NCBI GenBank assembly: GCA_946811185.2
Contig: OX328101.1
Span: 21,126,122 to 21,190,121, forward strand
DNA: 64,000 bases
Reading direction: 5' to 3'
Source of the DNA: Hippopus hippopus
Lineage: Eukaryota; Mollusca; Bivalvia; Cardiida; Cardiidae
Shown here: positions 56,096 through 64,000 of the stretch, one piece after another
How the letters are laid out: the number at the start of each line of letters is the position of its first letter
How positions within the stretch are numbered: the first letter of the stretch is position 1
The notes under the pieces: model-generated
Database searches by the model: none
Seen by the model: only the letters and a program-made list of their open reading frames with translations
What the model was told of the DNA's origin: nothing
Program-made: the position numbers and the translations under genes

Positions 56096-56332
56096 CTTCT
56101 TAACTGTCTACCAAACGAAAAAGTTTTGGACGCGTCCAAATCCAGAACTCTTCCAGACGACAAAATAAATATGGCCCAAGTAGTAGGATTTGTCTGTAAA
56201 ATGGTGGAAATGATGGGAATAGTAGAAACTGCTGTTTTTTTGCAAGCATTTTCTCCCTTTCTTGAATGTTTTTAAGCCTTCTTCCCCAGGATAGTGAAAA
56301 CTCGGGATTTTTTTGGGGGGTAAAGGATTAAA
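56096..56332 (-). mobile_element. M1 MITE, full-length
   Basis: Left TTAACTGTCTACCAAACGAA; AGACGACAAAATAAATATGG; centre decayed with GCAAGCATTTTCTCCCTTTC; right GGGGGGTAAAGGATTAAA. Confidence 0.65.
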
Positions 56333-56514
56333 TCTCTGCACTTGGCAGCTTTGAAGAAATGGGAATTCCTGTAACATATCCTGTGGTGTGGACCTTACAT
56401 TACCAGCAGGTTTGCAATTAAGTCTCAGAGCACTTTTCACAACTTTAAATAGTGAACCTTTGTGGCAAATGTAGGTTAAGATCAGGTTGCTTGATCTACA
56501 ATTTCTTCTTTACT

Positions 56515-56705
56515 AGGGTCCGTATTTACCAACCAATCCTCAGAGCATTCTTAGTCTTATTCTCAAGAATTTTGTAAATTTGAAAGTAACGCAACTTCTG
56601 ATTGGCTAAACCATTTGGTTTAGCCAATCAGAAGTTGCGTTACTTTCTAAATCTAGAATACGACAAAGAATATTCCTCTGAATGGTTGATGAATACGGCC
56701 CAAGG
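56515..56705. mobile_element. M5 palindromic MITE, best copy
   Basis: Imperfect palindrome along its entire 190 bp: ends GGGTCCGTATTTACCAACCA and, from the right, TTGGGCCGTATTCATCAACC; centre CAACTTCTGATTGGCTAAAC paired with its inverse. Confidence 0.75.
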
Positions 56706-56944
56706 ACATTTTAGGACATGGGACAACCTTAGAAATTCCAATTATTTGGGTGCTATTTCTAGACTTAAAATGTCTGTTTGACTTAATCGGTGCTCTACGG
56801 TATTTAACTACTCACCTTTTGACTGTATCGATGACGCCTAGTGCCTCTTCTATATCAGTGTCTTGATCTAAAGGATAGCCATTTGAATCTGAAAGTGTAA
56901 AAACAGTTTCTTGAAATTTTGCTTTAGCATACCATCCCATGTTT

Positions 56945-57120
56945 CTACGTAACCATGAGGATGAATCTTTTGAAAACACTGTGGGTAACCAGCATTTTCT
57001 CCTTTTCCCGCAATGTTTTCTGTCATTACAATGACAAATCCCATAATTTGAGGCACATTTAATGTGCCTGTTAGAAATGCTTGCAATTTGGACGAGCCAA
57101 GAATTGTATTGTCTCGTGCA
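56945..57120 (+). mobile_element. M1 MITE
   Basis: CTTTTGAAAACACTGTGGGT, AACCAGCATTTTCTCCTTTT, CCCGCAATG; right arm AATGCTTGCAATTTGGACG. The left half of the palindrome is deleted. Confidence 0.65.
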
Positions 57121-57344
57121 TAGTTGAATATAGATCGGCTTTTTATCGGTTTTACGAGAGCACAAAGGATTGACTGAACTTCGAAAGAGAAACACAAAAG
57201 AATCGTGTTAAAATGGACAAGGTCTTTCATTCACATTCATTTGTTTAATTTTCAGTCATTTTTGAATCACCGTTATCCTTGTCCAAAGGCTGCTTTTAGG
57301 ATTCTTTCATGACGTAACAAAGTGACAATTGATTCTTCCCATTT

Positions 57345-57580
57345 AATCGTTACCAAACGACAAAAATGCAGACTTGTGTCAAAATTAAAAGCATTGGCAG
57401 ACGACATACTAAATGTGGCTCAATCGTTGGAATTTGTCGTTGGTATGATAGAAAACATTTTGAGAAAAGGAAAAACAAAAAAGACTGGTTACCAGCATTT
57501 TCTCCCTTTCCAAAAATGTGTTCAAAAAACTTCTTTCAAATGGTCGTTAAAACTTGGGGTTGTAAGGTAAAGGATTTATT
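57345..57580 (-). mobile_element. M1 MITE, full-length
   Basis: Left AATCGTTACCAAACGACAAA; AAAGCATTGGCAGACGACAT; centre AAAGACTGGTTACCAGCATT; right GGGTTGTAAGGTAAAGGATT. Confidence 0.75.
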
Positions 57581-57669
57581 TCATTTTAATAATTTATTAT
57601 TCACCGTTATGCCTATCCAATGGCTGCCTATGGGGTTCTTACAGGAAGTAATTAGGTGACCAAATATTC

Positions 57670-57895
57670 TTTCCTTTAACACGTTACCACACGACAAAAA
57701 TGTAGATTTGTGTCAAAATTAAAAGCATTTGCAGGATACAATTTAAATGTGGCTCAAATGATGGAATTTGTCTATTATAGAATAGAAAACATTGTGGGGA
57801 AAGGAGTGAATCCTGGTTACCAGCATTTTCTCCTTTTCCCACGATGTTTTCAAAAGGCTAGGTTCGTTAAAACTCGGGGTTGTGTGTAAAAGGAT
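57670..57895 (-). mobile_element. M1 MITE, full-length
   Basis: Left AACACGTTACCACACGACAA; AAAGCATTTGCAGGATACAA; centre GTGAATCCTGGTTACCAGCA, TTTTCTCCTTTTCCCACG; right GGGTTGTGTGTAAAAGGAT. It lies about 90 bp after the preceding copy in the same orientation. Confidence 0.75.
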
Positions 57896-58239
57896 ATTAA
57901 AGATACTACAACGATTCCTATTATTTTGGGCCACATCTAATTTTTCGCCTACAAATGCTTACAAAATCGGTGTTGTCTGGTGAAGATTAAAATATAGATC
58001 GAGTGTTTTATATCGGATTTACTGAATTTCGAAAGAGAAACACAACGCTCTTTCTTTCATTCCCACTCGTTTAATCTTTTTTCAATAAAACGAGATCTAC
58101 GACTTCAACTTATACAGACGACAAGATCTAACTGAAAAATAATCACAGAAACTTGAGAAGTAGAAGTAATGTCCCCAGGGATTTGATCTCATAAAAGAAA
58201 CTTCCATTTAGTCATTCTAGAGATACTTTTGTGATTGTG

Positions 58240-58370
58240 AAACTTAGCTAAATGGTCTCCGTGTGTGGTGTCAGTCTGTGTCTCAGAGAGGTAGAGAGAG
58301 AGAGTGGGGCAGGCTAAATAGTCTGTGTGTGTGTCTGTCTCAGATCGGAGTGAGAGAGCACCGTTGTATT
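58240..58370. repeat. GT- and GA-rich simple sequence
   Basis: Short (GA)n and (GT)n runs (AGAGAGAGAGAG at about 58295; GTGTGTGTGTCTGTCTC at about 58325). Confidence 0.7.
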
Positions 58371-58395
58371 TACCGAGCAAAGTATCGCAAAGATT

Positions 58396-58592
58396 TAATC
58401 CTTTACCAAAAATGTCCGATTCTAACGACACTAAAGCAGAATGCTTTTGATAACAAGAAAAACCAGCATTTCTCCTTTTCCAACAATGCTTTCTAGCCTA
58501 TTAAAACTATATTTCATCATTTGAGACACATTTATCATCTGCAAAAGCTCTCAGACTGGACCTGTCTAAAATTTTGTCTTTTGGTACAGAAA
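58396..58592 (+). mobile_element. M1 MITE
   Basis: Left TTTAATCCTTTACCAAAAAT; AAACCAGCATTTCTCCTTTT, CCAACAATG; right AATTTTGTCTTTTGGTACAG. The centre is shortened. Confidence 0.65.
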
Positions 58593-59109
58593 TAATACAA
58601 TCTTTTTGGGTGCTATCTTTGACTGATATTCTTTGTACCCGTGCTGGCTCCTGTATAGTTGTTGAATAAGACCCGCATAACAGTAAAATTTAGTCTCAAT
58701 TTAATTCTCTATAGACCTGGAAGCGAACCCGCTACTTCGATCTGAAGATACAAAAAAATAATGATTGTCAAGGGAGGAAAAGAAGGTTAAAGTCTTTTTT
58801 GATCAGTATTTTGAGAGATAGTTTTTCTCTTGATCTAGTCTGCGTATCAGGTTAAAAAAAAAAATTTAGAAGTTCATTATTTTTTTATTCACCGTCATCC
58901 CTGTCAAATCGCTGACTTTATTTCATGCTTTTCGGTAGTTTATAGGGAAATAATGGTGGATTATAAGGTTTGATAATTCATGGTTACGACCAGTGAAATT
59001 TATCGTAAAGGTTTCCGTAACTCTTCAATTGTAGGCGAAAACAGTAGTTCCCGCGCACTAGTTACCAAGGTAAACAGTGCATGCCATTCAACCAGACGGT
59101 AATATGACG
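58593..59109. other. No gene seen
   Basis: AT-rich, no structure recognised. Confidence 0.4.
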
Positions 59110-59111
59110 TA

Positions 59112-60020
59112 TTATTATACTGAAAAGAAATTTCTCGTGATCTGATTGGATAATATGCCCCGAACATATATATCATGTACACTGGCAAAACCCACGTAAA
59201 AGCAGTTTCCCTTTCGGGAGCCCCGTATACATGACTACACTTTCAACACAACATCCAAAACGGCGGCGTCGATCGATCGATACGAGCCGCCCACAAGACA
59301 AACAGACTGAGTAGCCTGCACCATATAATTACTTCTTTCCCTTGATGGTTGTCATTAAAATGGAAAGAATAGATTATGTTTGAAAATAAATGATTATAGA
59401 AGTTTACATGTAATATCGTTTGATGTCATTATAAAACAAATACACCGGGGGGGGGGGGGGGTTAAAACGAGCCATCCCATCGTCAGGTAAGCAAATTGTG
59501 AGGTGTCGAATCTCATGCATTTTGCATAACATTAAAAGGATAACATAATGATCGTTTGAGGCAACTAATGGCCGTTTACTTTTGCCAACAAATCATTAAA
59601 ATTCACAGTTACTTACCTTGAAGTAGTTTAAATCCATGTTTGAATAAAAATGCGACGAATATCCATCGCAGTGACGTCATCAAGATTATGCACCAAAGTG
59701 CATTTTACCAAGGTTTCGGTGACGTCACTTCCGAGTAACGTCAGTTTTTATTGAATTGGGGCACCCAGAAGGGAAATTCTATTTCGTCAACGTACTCAAT
59801 TTTTGAGACCATAAAACGGGGAAATTCGCTTAACACACGTTCGAATGGTAAAACTTTGCAGTATAATAAATTCGTTGTACGGTCAGGTGGCAGGGGACTT
59901 GGAAACTTGTTCACGGCTATGGCGAATGATGTCGCCACCTCGCCTTAGGGTCGGGGCGACATGATTCACCACAGCCGTGAACAAGTTTCCAAGTCCCCTG
60001 TCACCTGACCGTACAACTAA
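59112..60020 (-). mobile_element. TA-flanked transposon with hairpin, copy B
   Basis: 909 bp; TA at 59110-11 and 60021-22; termini TTATTATACTGAAAAG and, from the right, TTAGTTGTACGGTCAGG. Homologous in reverse to 33207-33729 on both sides of an extra middle of about 380 bp (roughly 59280-59655) that contains a G15 run at 59447-59461. Either copy A is deleted or copy B carries an insertion. The hairpin end is about 59875-60018. Confidence 0.85.
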
Positions 60021-60237
60021 TAATGTACGCGCATTTACCCTACATTTCTCGAGCTTTACGTAATCTTGTAATGCATTGTTATACCGGGCGGGGTACGCCG
60101 CGGGGAATTACCGAAGATAACTGTACTGGATTTTGATGAAAGACCCAAACAAAAAAAAAAAGGGGGGGGTTAAAAGCATAAAAAAAAAAGTATATTTGAT
60201 TGTTTAGTGAAAGATCGAAATTTATTCATCTCGTGAA

Positions 60238-60335
60238 CTTCATCGGTAATAATATCACGAGTGGCTTCGCCACTCGTGAAAATATTACCGATGAAGCCAC
60301 TCGTGAAAATATTACCGATAATGTTCACTCGATGA
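60238..60335. repeat. Nested hairpin and direct repeat
   Basis: CATCGGTAATAATATCACGA, GTGGC / GCCACTCGTGAAAATATTAC, CGATG form a hairpin; the right arm (CCACTCGTGAAAATATTACC) is then repeated directly and ends GTTCACTCGATGAA, an inverse of TTCATCTCGTGAAC at 60225. Confidence 0.8.
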
Positions 60336-60790
60336 AATAAATATCGATTTTCACCAAAAAATCAAATATCTTCTATATGCTGTTCTTTCGTTACTAGTTT
60401 AGTACGAATATCGATATGATTTTTTTCTTTCTTTTTCACGGATATACAAATCGGGCGTTTTTCTGTGATAGGTACGTGTATACAAGTAGCATACCTTTCA
60501 GACCTGATGCTTGCTTACCTAAACTGCGTACGCAAATTTCGTGCGTATGTAGTTTAGTAAAAGACAGCACAGGTGTATAAGCTCGACCTTTTTCAACGGC
60601 TGAAAATATAATCCACTGAAATGCAGAAAGTTTTTCATCTTTTGCTTGACGATCGAAACAAGCAGACGGTATCGATCAAATGTCAGAATGCACGTTTTGA
60701 TCTTGATCTTATCCGTCTGCAAAATCCCCTATTTCCGACAATGGCGCGGAAAGAATAAACAAAATTACCCTATACATGTACATGCCGGTA
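60336..60790. other. No gene seen
   Basis: No recognised element. Confidence 0.4.
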
Positions 60791-60864
60791 TACGAGGGGT
60801 GATCAGAAAGAACGTGGACCAGTGCCTTTATTGGGATACTGTTATAAAAAACAACAAGGAATGT

Positions 60865-61805
60865 CTACTTTTTTTGAAAATAACCTCCTTCGAATTCTAT
60901 ACACTTATTTATTCTTGATTCCATTGCGCGAAACACGTGCGCCAGCGCGTGACGTGACATTACTCTCAAGAACCTGGTCATAGTGAGGGTCAGTTCCTCT
61001 CTGCTCTCGTAGTGCGTGACACGTAGAGAATCTTTCAAAACATGAACTACTCAAAGGTCACAAGGGGTCAGGACTGAATTATTGGGAGGGTTGGCTAGTG
61101 TTTCTGTATTTAGTTTTTGCAGTGTTCTGTACAAGTGTGGCTTTATGAGCTATGGCGTTATCTTGGTGTAAAGTGACGCCACTCTGCAGGACTTCTTGCT
61201 GTTTCTTTCGTATGATTTTGTGAAATTTCTTTGTATAATGTGGGCATAAAACTCCGTATTGACTGTAGTATGTATAGATATAACATGATTAAGAAGAAAA
61301 AAGGAGAATAGAAAATTATGAAGCACATAACTTTACCGAATGACTTACAAAGTTTGGCTCTAACGGCGGAAGGCGATGTTAAATGTTTCTGTACACTACT
61401 TTGTTGTTTAGTTTCAGTCTCGTTAAAGTATACCTATATTTCATCGCATGTTACAGTACGATCAGTAAAGTTTGACACCTCTACCCGAATGCGTTCTGAA
61501 ATTTCTTAACAGATTTCGACCCTAACCTCCACTGGCTCGGGCGTCAATAATCGAGGTACCCGCCTTCTGCAAATACGCGACATTCCAAGATTGTCAGTCA
61601 AAATCTCCTTGGCACTTTTTATATGAAATGCTAAATGTGTCAGCTATTTTCCTGACAGTATCTCGGCGATCTTGTTTTACATGCTGCTCTACATCCGTGG
61701 TGATTTGGTCTATGACTGATATTGATGGACGGACAGATTTAGGGTCATCTTTAACAGTATCGCACTCATATCTAAACGGGTCTGATTCATTTACGAATAT
61801 CAGAT
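60865..61805 (-). pseudogene. Mariner transposase, decayed (DDD type)
   Basis: Mariner transposases move their element by cut and paste. Read on the minus strand in several frames: KDDPKSVRPSISVIDQ (linker after the first DNA-binding unit), RRDTVRKIADTFSISYK (second helix-turn-helix), ILTDNLGMSRICRRRVPRLL with LTPE (canonical 'DLGMxRVxARWVPRLLTPEQ' region), GVTLHQDNAIAHKA (second catalytic Asp, HQDNAxxH), a degraded PPxxSxLxPCDL block where the third Asp is expected, and the C-terminus RINKCIEFEGGYFQKK before TAG at 60865-60867. The N-terminal part and the first catalytic Asp region are not readable as one frame. Several frameshifts and stops; not functional. Confidence 0.85.
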
Positions 61806-62034
61806 TTCTTGAGTGTAGAGTCCCCTTAATCTTTTTCTAAATCGGTTTTGATTTCTGATAAATACTTTCCGAATTTGAAGTAAAAGTTTATGATTACTCT
61901 CGGCTCAAGTAAAATGTCGTCCGACATTTTGGACCACTCAGAGTTGAATGTAGGTTTGCATAAGTATGGGCCAACTCCCCCATCATATTTCAAATTGTGG
62001 GCCACCATTTTTCAGGGTTTGGTCACCAGTGACC

Positions 62035-62272
62035 ATTCACTCTTTACCACACAGTCTCGAGGTTAATTACCCGAAAGGAAAAAACAGTTGAAAACATTGT
62101 GGAAAAAGAAAAAGTACTGGTGACTGTGAGCAGCATTTTTTCATTTTCCACAATGTCTTCTTTTCTTCTACTTAAGTAACAAATTAAAATTTTTTAGTCA
62201 TTTTTGTTGTCTGCAAATGCTTTCAATTTGGTAAAGTCCAACATTGTGTCATCTGGTAGACAGTTAATGATC
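62035..62272 (+). mobile_element. M1 MITE nested in the mariner relic
   Basis: Left CACTCTTTACCACACAGTCT; GTTGAAAACATTGTGGAAAA; centre GTACTGGTGACTG / GAGCAGCATTTTTTCA; right TGTGTCATCTGGTAGACAG. Confidence 0.7.
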
Positions 62273-63241
62273 ACTGTATTAACTTTCTGTTATTTTTTTT
62301 CTTCCGATGTCGCCATTTTGGTTGTTGTAGTTGGCGTGTCGTTATAGTCACTTAAGTCTGAAATTTACACAATTCAAACTTGCACGATAACTGTCACACG
62401 ATCCAGTTGTGAAAGCGTTTTTTCTTATTTTGATCACTACTGAGTACATGTCCGATACAAACGCGGACGATTAAGCTTTGCAGAGTTCGGAAACTTTGAC
62501 TCCTGTGCAGCCGACGGATGATAGTGAACCGACGATTAAAAACGAAAATTCGATCACACATTTCAAAAGACTTAGCTTGAAACCTATCCGTGGTTGAGGC
62601 AAAGTGACAAAGGAATGTTCTGTGCAGAATCGTCCGCGTTTATTTTTTTCTGAACAAATCGAAGAAACTCAGTTGCTTTGCCATGATCATAAAGTTCCGT
62701 GACGTTGCTGATTGCGTACTGAATACGTGTCTATCATGTGACCCATTTGGCGGGGGCTTTACCATAGGTCCATATAAGGAAATTGGGCCACAGCAGATGC
62801 TATAAATAGAACACTACACCTGTAGTATCGATTTCTATATAAAGGTTGAGGGTAGATAAATATGTTGTACTTTTAGGTATATTACAAGGGTTTTGACAGC
62901 CACATCTAACAAATTTACGTACGCACCACTGACTCAATTATGCGCCAATCTGTCTGAATTAGTGTGACCTGTGCCGCAGTGACACTTGCCTTTTGTGTCA
63001 AGAAATAAGTATGTGCGGGAATCCCGCAATCCCGCAGCCTAGATTCAACATTGCCGCTAATGCAGTATATGACGTCATTAAAATGACGCCACACTTTACC
63101 TACTTGAATTAGACGACATTTGAAAGCTAAAGTCGGTTACCAGATAATTAGTGCTCATCTGTGCAAGTTTTCGTAATCCTACGTGAAGTAGTTTTCAAAA
63201 TAGCGAGGTGGTTCACGATATTTTTGATCACCCCTCGTATA

Positions 63242-63517
63242 TTTGAAATCTACGTAGATAATGTGGTTTTCTTGCAATTTTTTTTATATAATTATGAGAA
63301 CAATACGTAATTATGTAACAGATATTTGAGAAGGTATATTTCTATGGAGAATAGAGCAAAAAACTGCAGCAATAGGCTTGATTTCCCAAGGAAAATAATG
63401 TTGTATAAAAAAAAAAACCGGCTTTTTCTCGAAATCCTTGCTCCACGAAGAAACCATGACTTAAGATAAAGCTGTCTCTTCAATTTGTTATTTACGATTT
63501 ATATTTCAAGGGATGCA
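63242..63517. other. No gene seen
   Basis: A-run at 63407-63417; nothing else recognised. Confidence 0.4.
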
Positions 63518-63731
63518 TTAATTCTTAGGCTGGTAAGCGCGACTCACTGACCTTTAGTGGACAGTGTAGATCAAGATCAGACTGCACACAACGTGCAGTC
63601 TGACCTTGGATCTACACTGTCCGATAAAGAAATATCTTTCAATCAAAAATATCCTTGAAATATTAAAACTATGGTTTTTACTGTCGGTATAAAAGTTTTA
63701 TCTGAAGTTATTTAGCAGGATAAGGGATAGT
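63518..63731 (+). mobile_element. M2 hairpin MITE, second good copy
   Basis: TTAATTCTTAGGCTGGTAA at left, TTATTTAGCAGGATAAGGG at right. Hairpin GGACAGTGTAGATC, AAGATCAGACTGCAC around ACAAC. Aligns end to end with 48305-48530. Confidence 0.75.
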
Positions 63732-63805
63732 TACATAGTTGTCTCTCCGAGTTTAATATAAAGGGGTTGGGGGCCAGAAGAATTGAAAACAAAAGAATTC
63801 ATGAC

Positions 63806-63883
63806 ATTCTCATTTGCTCTGGCAAAAGGTGGGGGGGACGGAGGGGGGAAAAGGTAAATGCATCTCCATGGTGCATTATACCT
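63806..63883 (+). mobile_element. M3 MITE, left end, interrupted
   Basis: TTGCTCTGGCAAAAGGTGGG, AAATGCATCTCCATGGTGCA, TTATAC, then cut by the LINE end at 63884. Confidence 0.5.
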
Positions 63884-64000
63884 CAACTCAACTCAACTCA
63901 ACTTTATTTGGCATTTGGCAAACAAATATGCCATTGGCCATTTACAAAAAAACAACAACATGGATATATGGCAATGACAGACATACAAAGTATACATACA
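63884..64000 (-). mobile_element. 3' terminus of a non-LTR retrotransposon, running off the window
   Basis: Read on the minus strand it ends ...GCCAAATAAAGTTGAGTTGA with three to four TTGAG repeats: a short pentamer tail just after an AATAAA signal, as in many invertebrate LINEs. The element body lies beyond 64000. The M3 MITE to the left is its insertion target. Confidence 0.65.

Larger units (their letters stand above)
60791..63239 (-). mobile_element. Mariner transposon, decayed
   Basis: 2449 bp between TA duplications (60789-90, 63240-41). Termini TACGAGGGGTGATCAGAAAG and, from the right, TACGAGGGGTGATCAAAAAT, the mariner-type end. A minus-strand transposase relic fills the left 1 kb. 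The right 1.4 kb, including an M1 MITE (62035-62272), is not needed in a mariner and is presumably inserted. Confidence 0.85.

Noticed and set aside
59447..59461. G15 run as a quadruplex or functional element
   Set aside because: A single homopolymer within a transposon copy; length is also prone to sequencing error.

Overview
The window looks like repeat-rich, AT-rich, non-coding nuclear DNA from a bivalve mollusc. The call rests on three things: many dispersed elements that begin with a short C-run hairpin followed by (CCGT)n/(CTGT)n runs and 'caaggtcaaggtcac'-type units, which are typical of clam, mussel and oyster genomes; SINE tails of the kind described in bivalves; and abundant Tc1/mariner relics. 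I found no convincing multi-exon host gene. Every long open frame I can explain belongs to a transposable element or a tandem repeat. The species cannot be named from this sequence alone.

1-13 kb: a dispersed repeat in inverted pair (1-1880 and 6181-6625), two adjacent foldback elements (2.2-3.0 kb), and several non-autonomous elements with a common end architecture. That architecture is a 5' inverted repeat at the terminus, its partner subterminal at the 3' side, then a short 3' hairpin and a CTWG end followed by T. It matches published descriptions of Helentron-derived HINE/'pearl' elements. 13-20 kb: a minisatellite of about 25 units with a ~74 bp period, split by one such element, followed by ~160 bp and ~180 bp tandem arrays with nested insertions that give a relative order of events. 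20-30 kb: dispersed repeats, a dead Tc1-type transposon (24556-26021) and many palindromic MITEs.

30-38 kb is the most informative part. Fragments of a retroelement-type integrase (zinc-binding region near 30.1 kb; core and C-terminal region 32.9-34.4 kb) are followed on the same strand by an OTU-like cysteine-protease domain (34.4-35.1 kb). The chain is broken by a 523 bp TA-flanked transposon and two frameshifts. Next comes a complete Tc1-family transposon (35526-37057) with an open 341-residue transposase, then a decayed LINE ORF1 on the minus strand (37862-38674). 38-48 kb holds a truncated, near-identical relative of the intact Tc1 element (42637-43130) and a Tc1 derivative with ~225 bp inverted repeats (47579-48203). 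48.8-49.9 kb is a second minisatellite carrying a tRNA-derived SINE with target duplication. 50-64 kb is dense in MITEs and includes a mariner relic (60791-63239) and the 3' end of a LINE that runs off the right edge.

One MITE family (called M1 here: about 240 bp, TTTACCA-type terminal inverted repeats, central palindrome of about 65 bp) occurs about 26 times in 64 kb. A second family (M2) has a central hairpin built on GTAGATCAAGATCAGACTGC. These elements share no pathway; the window is a record of successive insertions. All family assignments come from reading the sequence, without database searches.
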